Positions 25,487 to 34,788 of a DNA stretch of 64,000 nt are shown here, in pieces. Position 1 is the stretch's first letter. Every line of letters starts with the position of its first letter. Source of the DNA: Treponema sp. (GTDB lineage: Bacteria; Spirochaetota; Spirochaetia; Treponematales; Treponemataceae); NCBI GenBank assembly GCA_017446265.1, contig JAFSRD010000027.1:1-64000 (forward strand), in the 5' to 3' direction. Made by a program: the position numbers and the translations under genes. The notes under the pieces are model-generated. The model saw only the letters and a list, made by a program, of their open reading frames with translations, did no database searches and had not been told where the DNA came from.

Positions 25487-27670
25487 ATGATAAAGGTAAC
25501 GTACAACAACGCAGAAAACGAGCAAATTGCCATACCTGCAGAATTGCTCAAAAACAAACGGCATCTTACAAAAAATGAGATTGCTGCGCTCGAAAAAAAT
25601 CTCAATTCGTGCGACGATGCCTCGTGGCGCAATGTATATGTGGACGAGCAATTTTTTGATGCGTCGCTTATAAGGAGTTCATCATTTTCTGGATTTGTTA
25701 TTATTGGAAAACTACGTGCGGCAACATTGAAGTATCACGATTTAGAGCTTGAAACAGGAATCTATCGTTCAAAATTAATAAATGTTGCGACTGGCGATGA
25801 CAACGTGATTTGCAATGTTGCATATTTGGAAAATTATCGTCTTGGCAATACAGTCATGCTGTTCAATATTCAAGAGATGAGCTGTACGCATCATGCAAAA
25901 TTCGGAAATGGTGTTTTAAAAAATGGAGAGCCTGAATCGAATCGCATATGGATTGATATTGCCAACGAAAACGGCGGTCGTGCCGTGCTTCCGTTTGAGA
26001 CGATGATTCCTGCCGATGCATATGTGTGGTCGCGCTACCGTGAAGACGAACAGCTGATGAAGCGTTTTTTTGCGTTTACTGAGCGTGGCAATGACGGCGG
26101 TCTTGGAACATATGGCATCGTAGAAAGCAATGTAGTCATCAAAAATACAACGCTTTTAAAAGATGCAAAAATAGGAGAGTGCACATATATTAAGGGTGCG
26201 TTCAAATTGAAAAATATTACAGTGCTGTCGTCTCCTGAAGAGCCTTCGCAAATTGGAGAAGGCGTTGAAATGGTAAACGGCATTATGGGCTATGGCAGCC
26301 GTATATTTTATCAAGCTGTTGCAGTGCGATTTGTCATTGGCAGGAACTGTCAGCTCAAATACGGAGCACGATTGTTAAATTCTGTACTTGGCGACAACTC
26401 TACAATTTCGTGTTGTGAGATTCTTAATAATTTGCTTTTCCCATTTCATGAGCAGCATCACAACTCTTCGTTTCTTATTGCGTCAACAATTATGGGGCAG
26501 TCGAATATTGCATCTGGTGCAACAATCGGCAGTAATCACAATTCACGAAGTCCTGATGGAGAATTGATTGCGCACCGTGGATTTTGGCCCGGTCTTGCGA
26601 GCGATTTCAAGCACAACAGCAAGTTTGCCTCGTTCGTGCTCGTTGCAAAAGGGTCGTATCAATATGAGCTTGACATACCGTACCCGTTTTCGCTCGTTGC
26701 GCTTGGTGAAAATGGCGATAGCAGCGTGCACATTATTCCTGCATGGTGGTTTATGTACGATATGTTTGCGATTGTGCGCAATCAATATAAATTTAAAAAA
26801 CGGGATAAACGTACTGTAAAAGTGCAACATATTGAAACGAATCCATTTGCGCCCGACACGATGCAAGAGTTATTAACTGCTTGCGAAAGAATTATCGATT
26901 TGACTGCTAGTGCGCTTCCGCATCTTGATAGACAATTTTTTCAGCGTGCTGTTGCTAAAACAACTGCTTCTAGCAATCAAGAAAAAATGCGCACGGCGGC
27001 AAAACTATTTCTTGAAAAAAATCATGAAGCTGATTTTACGTTGCGAGATGAGCAGTGCCAAAAAAAATACGGCGCGACAATTTTTAAACCCGCATATGCG
27101 TATTGGTTATATCGCAGAATTGTTAAATATTTTGCTGCACGTGAAATTGTTGCCTGGTGCGCAGACTGTGGCAGTGCAATTTTTTCACATGAAGAAATTA
27201 CTAAAATTAATTCGTTCCCGCTTTTTACCGTCTGGTGCAATATAGGCGGTCAAGTGATGCCGGAAGAAAAAGTGAACGAACTTTTGAAAAATGTAAAAAG
27301 CGATGTACTGCACAGTTGGGAAGATGTGCACGCTTTTTACAATGAATGTGAATCTCAGTATAAAAATTATAAAGCACGATATGCGGTGCATGTGCTTGAG
27401 CTGTTGTATAACGAAAAAATTATTAATTTTACGAAAACGATATATGACGATATTGTGCAGGAAGTTATTGCTGTTTCAAATGATATGTATAATGAATCAG
27501 TTGCTTCACGAGAAAAAGATTATACTGATTGCTATCGCAAAATGGTGTATCGCAATGACAAAGAGATGGCTGTTGTGCTCGGCACGCTTGACTCAAATGA
27601 TTTTCTGCAAACACTCAAAGATGACACAGAATCATTTAATAAAAGCTTGCAGATGATGTTTGGAAGATAA
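25487..27670 (+). CDS. DUF4954 left-handed beta-helix protein
   Basis: The 727-residue protein matches the DUF4954 family, known from spirochaetes and Bacteroidetes. Hexapeptide-like repeats run from about residue 80 to 370 (IGECTYIKG, IGEGVEMVNG, IGRNCQLKYG, IASGATIGSNHNSR), building a left-handed beta helix like those of sugar-nucleotide acyl- or nucleotidyltransferases. A helical C-terminal region of about 300 residues follows. No signal peptide. By fold it may handle nucleotide sugars; the reaction is unknown. It is transcribed alone, from a promoter with leaderless spacing, and is followed by a hairpin. Confidence 0.75.
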   Translation: MIKVTYNNAENEQIAIPAELLKNKRHLTKNEIAALEKNLNSCDDASWRNVYVDEQFFDASLIRSSSFSGFVIIGKLRAATLKYHDLELETGIYRSKLINVATGDDNVICNVAYLENYRLGNTVMLFNIQEMSCTHHAKFGNGVLKNGEPESNRIWIDIANENGGRAVLPFETMIPADAYVWSRYREDEQLMKRFFAFTERGNDGGLGTYGIVESNVVIKNTTLLKDAKIGECTYIKGAFKLKNITVLSSPEEPSQIGEGVEMVNGIMGYGSRIFYQAVAVRFVIGRNCQLKYGARLLNSVLGDNSTISCCEILNNLLFPFHEQHHNSSFLIASTIMGQSNIASGATIGSNHNSRSPDGELIAHRGFWPGLASDFKHNSKFASFVLVAKGSYQYELDIPYPFSLVALGENGDSSVHIIPAWWFMYDMFAIVRNQYKFKKRDKRTVKVQHIETNPFAPDTMQELLTACERIIDLTASALPHLDRQFFQRAVAKTTASSNQEKMRTAAKLFLEKNHEADFTLRDEQCQKKYGATIFKPAYAYWLYRRIVKYFAAREIVAWCADCGSAIFSHEEITKINSFPLFTVWCNIGGQVMPEEKVNELLKNVKSDVLHSWEDVHAFYNECESQYKNYKARYAVHVLELLYNEKIINFTKTIYDDIVQEVIAVSNDMYNESVASREKDYTDCYRKMVYRNDKEMAVVLGTLDSNDFLQTLKDDTESFNKSLQMMFGR

Positions 27671-27675
27671 AGGGA

Positions 27676-27715
27676 CTGGGAAAAAGAAACCTTTTGAAAG
27701 GTTGCGTTTTCCCAG
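27676..27715 (+). terminator. Long hairpin after DUF4954 gene
   Basis: CTGGGAAAA pairs with TTTTCCCAG, and inside it AACCTTTTGAAAGGTT is itself palindromic, giving one long near-continuous stem. No U tract follows directly, so it may stabilise the mRNA end rather than terminate. Confidence 0.5.
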
Positions 27716-27754
27716 CGAAAATATTGCAGGGTATTGAGGCAGCGAATGCCTGTA

Positions 27755-27843
27755 TTGACTTTTTTTTTATTTTTGCCATACTATACGTATGGTATATTTA
27801 ACGCTACTACTAGACAATCGTCTCTTTTTTTGTCAACGTTGAC
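27755..27843 (+). promoter_or_regulatory. leuA promoter with flanking palindromes
   Basis: TTGACT (27755-27760) is followed after 18 bases by TACTAT (27779-27784). The -10 lies inside the inverted repeat CCATAC-TATAC-GTATGG, a plausible operator. Downstream, GTCAACGTTGAC (27832-27843) is a perfect 12-bp palindrome in the leader. The leader is about 170 bases long. Confidence 0.5.
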
Positions 27844-27877
27844 GGTGTGTTGTATAGTTGTATGCTAAACAAAGTGC

Positions 27878-27911
27878 AAACCTGTCGCGTGGAGGCAGGT
27901 TTTTTGTTTTT
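27878..27911 (+). terminator. Attenuator-like terminator in the leuA leader
   Basis: AAACCTG (27878-27884) pairs with CAGGTTT (27896-27902) over an 11-base loop and is followed by a T-rich tail. It is a complete intrinsic terminator about 50 bases before leuA, hence a likely attenuator. I see no T-box core and no leucine-rich leader peptide. An in-frame ATG at 27862 would run through the hairpin straight into leuA. Confidence 0.6.
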
Positions 27912-27963
27912 AAAGCGTGCCGTACGTGACAATAAAAATTGGCAAGTATTGAGAGGTAGAAAA

Positions 27964-29649
27964 ATGGCAAGTATGAATTCAAACGGCAAGTACGCTCAGT
28001 TTCCGCAGATTCCGATTGAAAAGCGCGAATGGCCTGACAAGCTCATCACAAAAGCGCCCATATGGTGCTCTGTTGATTTGCGCGATGGGAATCAAGCGCT
28101 CGTAAATCCTATGGGTGTTGAACAAAAGCTCGCATTTTTTGATTTGCTTGTAAAGTTGGGCTTCAAAGAAATTGAAGTGGGTTTCCCGTCTGCATCTGAA
28201 ACTGAATACACATTTTTGCGTCGTCTTATTGACGAGAACCGCGTGCCCGATGACGTTACGCTGCAAGTGCTTTGTCAAGCACGCGAGCATCTTGTTAAAA
28301 AAACGTTTGAGTCGCTCAAAGGTGCAAAACGCGTAATCTTTCACATTTATAATTCAACTTCCCCTGCGCAGCGGAACTACACATTTGGCATGACAAAGGA
28401 GCAAGTCAAGCAGCTTGCAGTTGACGGCGTAAAGTGTGTGCAGGACTGTCTTGCTTTTAAAGGTGAAACTGACATACGCTTGCAGTATTCGCCTGAAAGC
28501 TTTTCAACGACAGAAATTGAATATGCGGTTGACGTGTGCGAAGCGGTAAAAGCGCAGTGGGAAAAGACGAGCAGCAAAATTATTTTGAATTTGCCGACTA
28601 CTGTAGAATGTGCCTTGCCCAATATTTTTGCAGATCAGGTGGAATATTTTTGCAAGCACATTACAAAACGCGAGAATGTAACGGTAAGCATTCACAATCA
28701 TAATGACAGAGGCGAGGGCGTTGCTTCGTGCGAGCTTGCGCTTCTTGCAGGAGCAGATAGAGTTGAAGGCACGCTGTTTGGAAACGGTGAGCGCACGGGC
28801 AATCTCGATATTGTAAATGTTGCGCTCAACATGTATACGCAGGGCGTTGACCCAAGACTGGACTTTTCGCATATTGATGATGTGAGATGTCAGTATGAGA
28901 TTTTTACCGGCATGACAGTAGGACCTCGCGTGCCGTATGCCGGTGAACTCGTGTTTACGGCTTTTTCAGGTTCGCACCAAGACGCAATACGCAAGGGCAT
29001 GGCGGCGCGCGAAAAGATGGAAAGCGATGCGTTGTGGGATGTGCCATACTTGACGATTGACCCGCATGACATAGGGCGAAAGTATGAAGGCATTATCAGG
29101 ATAAACAGCCAGAGCGGAAAAGGCGGCGCCGCATTTATTCTTGAAAACGATTACGGCATTGTAATGCCGAAAGCTATGCATGCCCGTTTTGGAGAAATTA
29201 TTAAAATTGCTGCAGATGAGGCGCAGCGCGAGCTTATGCCGAGCGAGATTTATGCTTGCTTTGAAAACGCCTGGCTCAAAAAGGCGGCGCCGCTTAAAAT
29301 AGTTGATTTGAATGAAACGCACCTTGACAGCGAAAGCGCAAGCAGCGATTACGTGCTGTGTCGTGCAGTTGTTGAGTGGAACGGCGAAAAACATTCTATT
29401 GGGGCAAAAGGGAACGGACCGCTTGATGCGTTTGTGAATGCGCTCAAAGCGACGAACGCGCCGCACTTCAACATTACGTCGTTTCACGAGCACAGCATTG
29501 GCACGGGCAGCAACACGAGCGCTATGGCATACGTGCAGATTGCAATGGAAAATGGCAGCACTGCGTGGGGCGTTGGGAAGAGCAGCAATGTAGGGCGCGC
29601 GGGTGTTGCTGCGGTGGTGAGCGCAATCAATTTTGCATGGGGTAAATAA
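27964..29649 (+). CDS. leuA: 2-isopropylmalate synthase
   Basis: First committed step of leucine synthesis: acetyl-CoA plus 2-ketoisovalerate gives 2-isopropylmalate. The 561 residues match the long LeuA type. The HMGL-like barrel starts KAPIWCSVDLRDGNQAL with metal-binding Asp41, includes the metal pair in VSIHNHNDRGEG, and ends in a regulatory LeuA_dimer domain (about 430-561), site of leucine feedback. The ATG at 27964 follows GAGAGG; upstream in-frame codons from 27862 are open but cross the attenuator. No other leu or ilv genes are adjacent. Confidence 0.9.
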   Translation: MASMNSNGKYAQFPQIPIEKREWPDKLITKAPIWCSVDLRDGNQALVNPMGVEQKLAFFDLLVKLGFKEIEVGFPSASETEYTFLRRLIDENRVPDDVTLQVLCQAREHLVKKTFESLKGAKRVIFHIYNSTSPAQRNYTFGMTKEQVKQLAVDGVKCVQDCLAFKGETDIRLQYSPESFSTTEIEYAVDVCEAVKAQWEKTSSKIILNLPTTVECALPNIFADQVEYFCKHITKRENVTVSIHNHNDRGEGVASCELALLAGADRVEGTLFGNGERTGNLDIVNVALNMYTQGVDPRLDFSHIDDVRCQYEIFTGMTVGPRVPYAGELVFTAFSGSHQDAIRKGMAAREKMESDALWDVPYLTIDPHDIGRKYEGIIRINSQSGKGGAAFILENDYGIVMPKAMHARFGEIIKIAADEAQRELMPSEIYACFENAWLKKAAPLKIVDLNETHLDSESASSDYVLCRAVVEWNGEKHSIGAKGNGPLDAFVNALKATNAPHFNITSFHEHSIGTGSNTSAMAYVQIAMENGSTAWGVGKSSNVGRAGVAAVVSAINFAWGK

Positions 29650-29750
29650 GAGAGGGCGTGAAATGTTGTCTAAACAGAAAAGCAGGCATTTTATTCGTGC
29701 GGATGGTTCAACGTACCGCTTCGCAATAAAACTGTATAGTGAGGAAAAAT

Positions 29751-30842
29751 ATGAAAAATAACTTGGTAAAAAATGTGTTTTGTGCGTTCAAGGCGATTGG
29801 AGCGACTGTGCTCGTTGTAGTGTGTGTGTTTGTGCTGTTCATATTATTTTTGACTGCTGTTGAATACCGCCCGAAAGAAACGGAAACGCTTGCTGTTGAT
29901 GCAAACACATTGCGTACAGTTGCTTTAGGTGAGCCGATAACTGTGATGACGTGGAACATTGGCTACGGTGCGCTCGGCGACAACGCTGATTTTTTTATGG
30001 ACGGTGGCACAATGGTACGGACAGCAAGCCGAGCGCGCGTTCAAGAAAATCTTGCAGGCATTGCAGAAGTGGTAAATAGTATTGCGCCTGACGTTTTGTT
30101 TTTGCAGGAAGTTGACCGCGCCTCTTCTCGTTCGCACAAGATTGATGAAGTTGCATACATGCGCTCTGCATTGCAACCGTATGCAAGTTCTTTTGCAAAC
30201 AATTACAAAGTTGCGTATGTGCCGTATCCCGTTCCGCCGCTTGGAAAAGTTGACTCTGGCGTGCTTTTGATGAGCGTGTTTGGCATTGCCTCAAGTGAAC
30301 GCGTGCAACTTCCCATTTCGTTTTCATGGCCGGTGCGTGTAGCAAATTTAAAGCGCTGTCTTATTGTGAGCCGCGTGCCTGTAGCAAATTCAAGCAAAGA
30401 GCTTGTGCTCATCAACTTGCATTTGGAAGCATATGATGAGGGCGAGGGCAAAATTGCGCAGACTGCCCTGTTTAAAGATGTCGTGCAAAAAGAAATTGAT
30501 GACGGCAACTATGTCATAGCAGGCGGTGATTTCAATCAAGTGTTTTCAAACGTAGACGACTCGCGCTACCCTGCGCAAGAGGGAAAATGGCAGGCGGGAA
30601 AAATTGATGTTGCATCTTTTTCAGACGATGTGCGCTTTTTGATGGATGCCAAAATACCTACATGCCGTTCGCTCGACCAACCATACAAAGATGCTGACAA
30701 ATCATCGTTTCAGTACTATGTCATAGACGGTTTTGTCGTTTCTGCGAATGTAGCAGTTGCATCGTGCACGACGCAAGATGTAGGCTTTGTGCATTCGGAC
30801 CACAATCCGCTTGTTATGGAAGTGACGCTCACGGTTGAGTAA
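29751..30842 (+). CDS. Membrane-anchored endonuclease/exonuclease/phosphatase
   Basis: 363 residues. An N-terminal transmembrane anchor (about 10-32) is followed by an EEP-fold domain with all its landmarks: MTWNIGYG, the metal-binding glutamate in LFLQEVD, AGGDFNQV, and the C-terminal SDHNPL. Superfamily members cut nucleic acids, sphingomyelin or inositol phosphates; the exported location favours a phospholipid or extracellular nucleic acid target. GAGG precedes ATG 29751. It begins 101 bases after leuA, separate in function. Confidence 0.8.
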   Translation: MKNNLVKNVFCAFKAIGATVLVVVCVFVLFILFLTAVEYRPKETETLAVDANTLRTVALGEPITVMTWNIGYGALGDNADFFMDGGTMVRTASRARVQENLAGIAEVVNSIAPDVLFLQEVDRASSRSHKIDEVAYMRSALQPYASSFANNYKVAYVPYPVPPLGKVDSGVLLMSVFGIASSERVQLPISFSWPVRVANLKRCLIVSRVPVANSSKELVLINLHLEAYDEGEGKIAQTALFKDVVQKEIDDGNYVIAGGDFNQVFSNVDDSRYPAQEGKWQAGKIDVASFSDDVRFLMDAKIPTCRSLDQPYKDADKSSFQYYVIDGFVVSANVAVASCTTQDVGFVHSDHNPLVMEVTLTVE

Positions 30843-30943
30843 AGGTCGTCACGCACGCTATTTCAGTGCGCATTTTAAACGCTTTGCTTATATGCGTGGC
30901 GCACTTTGAAGCGAAAACTAGGTTTTCAATTTGCGTGTGTTGC

Positions 30944-31651
30944 TTAAAATTCTTTGTACAGTTTTGGCAGTTCTCGAATCCACACATCTGCCATGTATGC
31001 GTAGCCTTTTTCGTTCGGATGAATGCCGTCTGCGCACATGAGTTCACGGAAGTCACTGCGCTCAAGCATTGCCATGCGCATGTCCACCAGTTGCACGTTG
31101 TTTTTGTGCGCGTATTTTACGATGTTGAGCGAGTACAGTTCATGACGCGAATACAAACGGAATATGTCGTCGTGCAAGAACGCGCGGATGTTCACTTCAT
31201 TTTGTTCCAGCGTAATCGTTTTGTACCAGCGGTCGAGCACAAGCGGCGGCATGGTCATCAGAAGCGGTGTAATGCGGTATTCGCGAAGCGTATGCACCAT
31301 TTCGTTCATCATGCGAAGAAACTCTGGCAACGGATTGCGTGGTTCGTGCGGTACATTAGGATTTTCACTTACCGACGGCCAGTCGTAGTCGCAATCGTTG
31401 CCGCCGCTTTCGATAATGCCTATATCACAGACAAGTCCGCGCTCCATATCGCGATTCAACGTGCGTTGTGATTTATTGATGATATTGCCGAATACACTTT
31501 TGTTAATAAGTTCAAAATGGAGCGTTTTTGATGCGAGCGTGAGGCTATTTGTATTGTCGAGAATTTCAAAACGGTGATCGCTCAATCCTGTGACTGCGCC
31601 TTTTAAAATTGAGTCGCCCCATACGGCTATTGTGTTGATTCCATTTTTCAT
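30944..31651 (-). CDS. GDSL/SGNH-type hydrolase
   Basis: 235 residues with the four SGNH blocks: GDSILKG (nucleophile Ser near 14), a glycine oxyanion residue in the KSVFGN segment, GGND (near 90) and DGIHPNEKG with the catalytic Asp/His at the end. No signal peptide, so it is a cytoplasmic esterase or lipase of unknown substrate. There is no ribosome site; an extended -10 (TGATACTAT) lies 9 bases before the ATG. It converges with the EEP gene, about 100 bases away. Confidence 0.82.
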   Translation of the reverse strand: MKNGINTIAVWGDSILKGAVTGLSDHRFEILDNTNSLTLASKTLHFELINKSVFGNIINKSQRTLNRDMERGLVCDIGIIESGGNDCDYDWPSVSENPNVPHEPRNPLPEFLRMMNEMVHTLREYRITPLLMTMPPLVLDRWYKTITLEQNEVNIRAFLHDDIFRLYSRHELYSLNIVKYAHKNNVQLVDMRMAMLERSDFRELMCADGIHPNEKGYAYMADVWIRELPKLYKEF

Positions 31652-31707
31652 GTAGCAATAATAGTATCACAGCAAAGCAGAAAAAGCTAGATAAGCGAGG
31701 TGAAGCA

Positions 31708-31780
31708 CACGGAAATCGCTTTTTAAGCGCTTGCGTTAATGAAAACAGCAGTGCACGCTCTGTGAAAACTGATTTCCGTG
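31708..31780. repeat. 10-bp inverted repeat in hisB-GDSL spacer
   Basis: CACGGAAATC (31708-31717) pairs with GATTTCCGTG (31771-31780) around 53 bases that contain a smaller AGCGCTT-type palindrome. It lies downstream of hisB and upstream of the GDSL gene, both on the minus strand. It may be the hisB transcript end or an operator. Confidence 0.45.
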
Positions 31781-31810
31781 GTAAATTGTCTGCGTGCAAA
31801 AAATAGCTGT

Positions 31811-32431
31811 TTATACAATTACGCCTTTTGTTGAAGGGATTTTGCCGCGTGTGCGTTCATCACGTGCTGTTGCTTGGCGAAGCGCGCGGGAGGCCGCTTT
31901 GAAGAGCGCCTCCATTTTGTGATGGTCACTGCGGCCGCGCAGCGTGTCTAGGTGCACATTGCATTTTGCGCCTGTTGCAAATCCTTGCCAAAAATCTTCA
32001 AAGCAGTCTGTCTGAAAGTTTGCGTCTTTTCCGTCTGCCCCGCGCGACACGAGCGGTATGCCGGTAAGTTCTGCATTGCACACAAGGTACGGGCGTCCAC
32101 CAAAATCGACGGCGGCACGCACGAGCGTTTCATCCATTGGGTAGATGAAAAATCCTGTGCGGTAGATGCCCGAGCAGTCTCCGAGCGCTTTTGCAAAACA
32201 CATGCCGAGCACAATGCCTGCATCTTCAATGAGGTGATGCTGGTCAACGTGCAGGTCGCCTGAAAGCGTGCCGCACAAATCAAACATGCCGTGTTTGCAA
32301 AATGCGCGCAGCATGTGGTCAAAAAAGCCGATAGGATTTTGCACGTTGTATTCGCCACTGCCATCGAGGTTGAGTGTGAGTGCAATTTGCGTTTCGGTTG
32401 TGTTTCGTTCAATTGTTGCAATTCGTTCCAT
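31811..32431 (-). CDS. hisB: Imidazoleglycerol-phosphate dehydratase
   Basis: HisB dehydrates imidazoleglycerol phosphate in histidine synthesis. The 206 residues are a monofunctional enzyme with RNTTETQI at the start and both manganese-binding repeats: FFDHMLRAF with DQHHLIEDAG in the first half, and SDHHKMEALFKAASRAL in the second. I start it at the ATG 32431 because upstream in-frame codons are not family-like. No ribosome site is seen; TATAAT (32442-32447, minus strand) lies 10 bases before the ATG. Only hisG accompanies it; the other his genes are elsewhere. Confidence 0.92.
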   Translation of the reverse strand: MERIATIERNTTETQIALTLNLDGSGEYNVQNPIGFFDHMLRAFCKHGMFDLCGTLSGDLHVDQHHLIEDAGIVLGMCFAKALGDCSGIYRTGFFIYPMDETLVRAAVDFGGRPYLVCNAELTGIPLVSRGADGKDANFQTDCFEDFWQGFATGAKCNVHLDTLRGRSDHHKMEALFKAASRALRQATARDERTRGKIPSTKGVIV

Positions 32432-32506
32432 AATTTTACTAATTATACTGCTAAATAGCATTGACTGGCTATTGCATAAAAAGCATCTGCTTTGCAACCC
32501 TCGCGT

Positions 32507-33379
32507 CTACGGCATAACTTTTCGCAACTCATATTCAAGGATGTCTGTTGCACCGAGCGCCTGTAGTTTGGGGAGCAATGCCGGCACTTCGTTTTTTTGC
32601 ACAGCGATTTTTATAGCGTAACCGCGCTCGCCGAAGAGCGGACTTACTGTAGGGCTCTTCATTGCGGGCATGCCGTTTACAAGCGCGTCGAATTTTTCTT
32701 TTGCGCAGTTCATTTCAAGCATGACGCGCTCGCGTGCGTTGAGCACCGCCTGCACAAGCATTTTGAATTCCATAATCTTTTGCTTTTTCTGCGGATTGCT
32801 CATTGCCACTTTTGAAGCGTACAAGCGCGTTGAAGAGTCCATGAGCGTGTCTACAATTTTGAGATTGTTTGCGCGCAGCGACGAGCCAGTGCTCGTGTTG
32901 TCAACGAGAATTTGCGCGAGCGCGTTTTCATCATCTTTTACAAACCCCTCGCTTGTGCCCCACGTGCGAAAAATCTTTCCGTTGATATGTTTGTTGCGAA
33001 TCCACTGCGCGCTCAAATTTTGATATTCAGTTGCAATTGTCACAGGCTCTGTCACAAGCGCGTCAAAATTGAGCGTGTCGGGAATTGCTGCAACAACGCG
33101 CACAGGGTCAAATCCCAAATCAACGATTTCTTCAATGTCATTTTCCGCACCGTTTTCGTACACCCAATCTTTGCCAGAAAATCCAATGTCAGCTTTACCG
33201 TGCGCGAGCAAATTGCTCACAATCTGCGGCTTTACTACTTGAAACGCCAAATCTTTTTGATTTGTCATAGGAAAATACGTACGGTCGGGAAGATATATAG
33301 AAATACCCACATCATCAAGCAACTTACGCACAGATTCATAGATTCTGCCTTTTGCAAGAAGGATTTTAAGCTTGCTCAT
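32507..33379 (-). CDS. hisG: ATP phosphoribosyltransferase, long form
   Basis: HisG joins ATP and PRPP in the first step of histidine synthesis and is inhibited by histidine. At 290 residues it is the long form: catalytic part with KILLAKGRI and ADIGFSGKDW, the PRPP loop in DNTSTGSSLRANNL, and a C-terminal HisG_C domain (about 215-290, ending GATDILEYELRKV) that binds the inhibitor, so no HisZ is needed. The ATG lacks a ribosome site; TATAGT ends 6 bases before it. hisB follows 75 bases downstream with its own -10. Confidence 0.92.
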   Translation of the reverse strand: MSKLKILLAKGRIYESVRKLLDDVGISIYLPDRTYFPMTNQKDLAFQVVKPQIVSNLLAHGKADIGFSGKDWVYENGAENDIEEIVDLGFDPVRVVAAIPDTLNFDALVTEPVTIATEYQNLSAQWIRNKHINGKIFRTWGTSEGFVKDDENALAQILVDNTSTGSSLRANNLKIVDTLMDSSTRLYASKVAMSNPQKKQKIMEFKMLVQAVLNARERVMLEMNCAKEKFDALVNGMPAMKSPTVSPLFGERGYAIKIAVQKNEVPALLPKLQALGATDILEYELRKVMP

Positions 33380-33440
33380 GTCTTTACTATAGCTGAACAG
33401 AAAGAAAAAATCTAGAGCGAGCGGTCTGCGCTAATACGAA

Positions 33441-33469
33441 TTGACGAAAACGTTCTTTTAGTCTATAAT
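33441..33469 (+). promoter_or_regulatory. secG promoter
   Basis: TTGACG (33441-33446), 17 bases, TATAAT (33464-33469). It leaves a leader of about 50 bases with a normal GGAG ribosome site before secG, unlike the divergent hisG. Confidence 0.65.
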
Positions 33470-33528
33470 GCATACCGCTATTCACGTTTTCCGCCAATGT
33501 ACTGTGCGGACGAATATTGGAGTTATCT

Positions 33529-33879
33529 ATGAATGCTATTCGTATAATTTTGTTTGTCGCATTTGGCATAGCGTGCTTTTTGCTCATCCTTCTTGTACTT
33601 TTTCAAGACGATGGACAGAGCGGCATGGGCGGTCTTTTAGGCGGACGCGGAACTGCTGCATTTGGCTCTCACTCTGCAAGCATCCTCACAAAAACGACAT
33701 TTGTGCTCGTTGTGCTTTTCTTTGCATTTACGCTGTCGCTGTCGTTGCTCAACAAAAAACCGCGCTTGCAGCAAAATCTTGCTCCTGCTGGACAAACGCA
33801 GGAGTCTCCTGAGCAGACGCAGCCTGGCAACTGGTGGCAGTCATCAGAAACTGCTACGGAAAGCGACGCACAGGATTAA
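33529..33879 (+). CDS. secG: Preprotein translocase subunit SecG
   Basis: SecG supports SecYEG-mediated export. The 116-residue protein has the two helices (about 5-25 and 52-72), joined by the conserved glycine-rich loop QDDGQSGMGGLLGGRGTAAF. A Gln/Glu-rich C-terminal tail of 40 residues is longer than in E. coli. The ATG at 33529 follows GGAG; an in-frame TTG lies within that site. Confidence 0.88.
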   Translation: MNAIRIILFVAFGIACFLLILLVLFQDDGQSGMGGLLGGRGTAAFGSHSASILTKTTFVLVVLFFAFTLSLSLLNKKPRLQQNLAPAGQTQESPEQTQPGNWWQSSETATESDAQD

Positions 33880-33927
33880 TAAATTCGCCACCCATGACTG
33901 CGGGCATCGTCTGCCGTATAAAAATTG

Positions 33928-34719
33928 ATGACTGAAAATTGTTACGAAATACTCGGAGTAAATCACAATGCGTCGGCTGCTGAAATAAAGCACGCATTTA
34001 GGCAAAAAGCAAAAGAATATCATCCTGACACAGCGCAGGGGAGTAGCGCGCAAGCGACAGCAAGATTCCGCCAGCTTGTACGCGCATACGACATTCTTTC
34101 CGACGCGCGGCAACGTTCAATTTTTGACAATTCTTTTTTTAATAAGTTTCACATAAAGCAGCGATCTGGAGATTTTTTTGACTATCATGCCTGGCTCATG
34201 CAGCGTGAGGATGACGAGAGCCGTGCAAAATTAATATTCTGGAATGTCATGCATCATCGTGAAGATGAAGCTGTCGAAGAATACAAGCGCATGGCGTCAA
34301 GCCGTCCTGATTTTAATTTGAAAAGATGGTTTACATACAAAGATTTCATGGATTATGGCTACATACTCGCAGAAGAGCTTACAGTCCGCGGCGAATTTTA
34401 CGATGCGTTTTTGCTTCTTGAAGAAATTATTAAAATGGAAAAAATGCATAATTATTTCCGCATATTTTTTCCCGAAGTGATTTCGTTTACGCTGCATATT
34501 TTAAAACGCAACATAGACGGAAACGTGAGTGACGAACTTGCGCTTGACGCGTGGGAGCGCGCGCTTGATTTGGGATTTTCACCGCGTGACGACGCTTTCT
34601 TTTTAAAAAAAATAGCTGTAGTATATGCACGGATGGGAGATTCGCACACTGCAAATGTTTGTTTCGCGGAGAGCGCGCGGTTGAGTGGAAAAGATATAAA
34701 TGCGTCATGCCAAAAGTAG
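33928..34719 (+). CDS. J-domain protein with helical C-terminus
   Basis: 263 residues with a J domain at 5-65 including HPD (32-34), which stimulates DnaK ATPase. After a short linker there is no Gly/Phe or zinc-finger region; instead a helical, TPR-like part (about 95-255) that probably binds a client or partner. It is thus a class III J protein, not DnaJ itself. There is no ribosome site. TATAAA (33917-33922), 17 bases after ATGACT, lies 5 bases before the ATG. An in-frame TTG precedes it. Confidence 0.82.
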   Translation: MTENCYEILGVNHNASAAEIKHAFRQKAKEYHPDTAQGSSAQATARFRQLVRAYDILSDARQRSIFDNSFFNKFHIKQRSGDFFDYHAWLMQREDDESRAKLIFWNVMHHREDEAVEEYKRMASSRPDFNLKRWFTYKDFMDYGYILAEELTVRGEFYDAFLLLEEIIKMEKMHNYFRIFFPEVISFTLHILKRNIDGNVSDELALDAWERALDLGFSPRDDAFFLKKIAVVYARMGDSHTANVCFAESARLSGKDINASCQK

Positions 34720-34788
34720 CGCCATCTGCAAAGGTTGCAGGCATTGTGAAATTTGCTGCGTTTGCTTTGTGCGCAATTGAGGAACTAT

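Noticed and set aside
27791-27963. T-box riboswitch or leucine leader peptide before leuA
   Set aside because: No AGGGTGGNACCGCG core, no specifier loop, and the in-frame leader codons contain only a few leucines.
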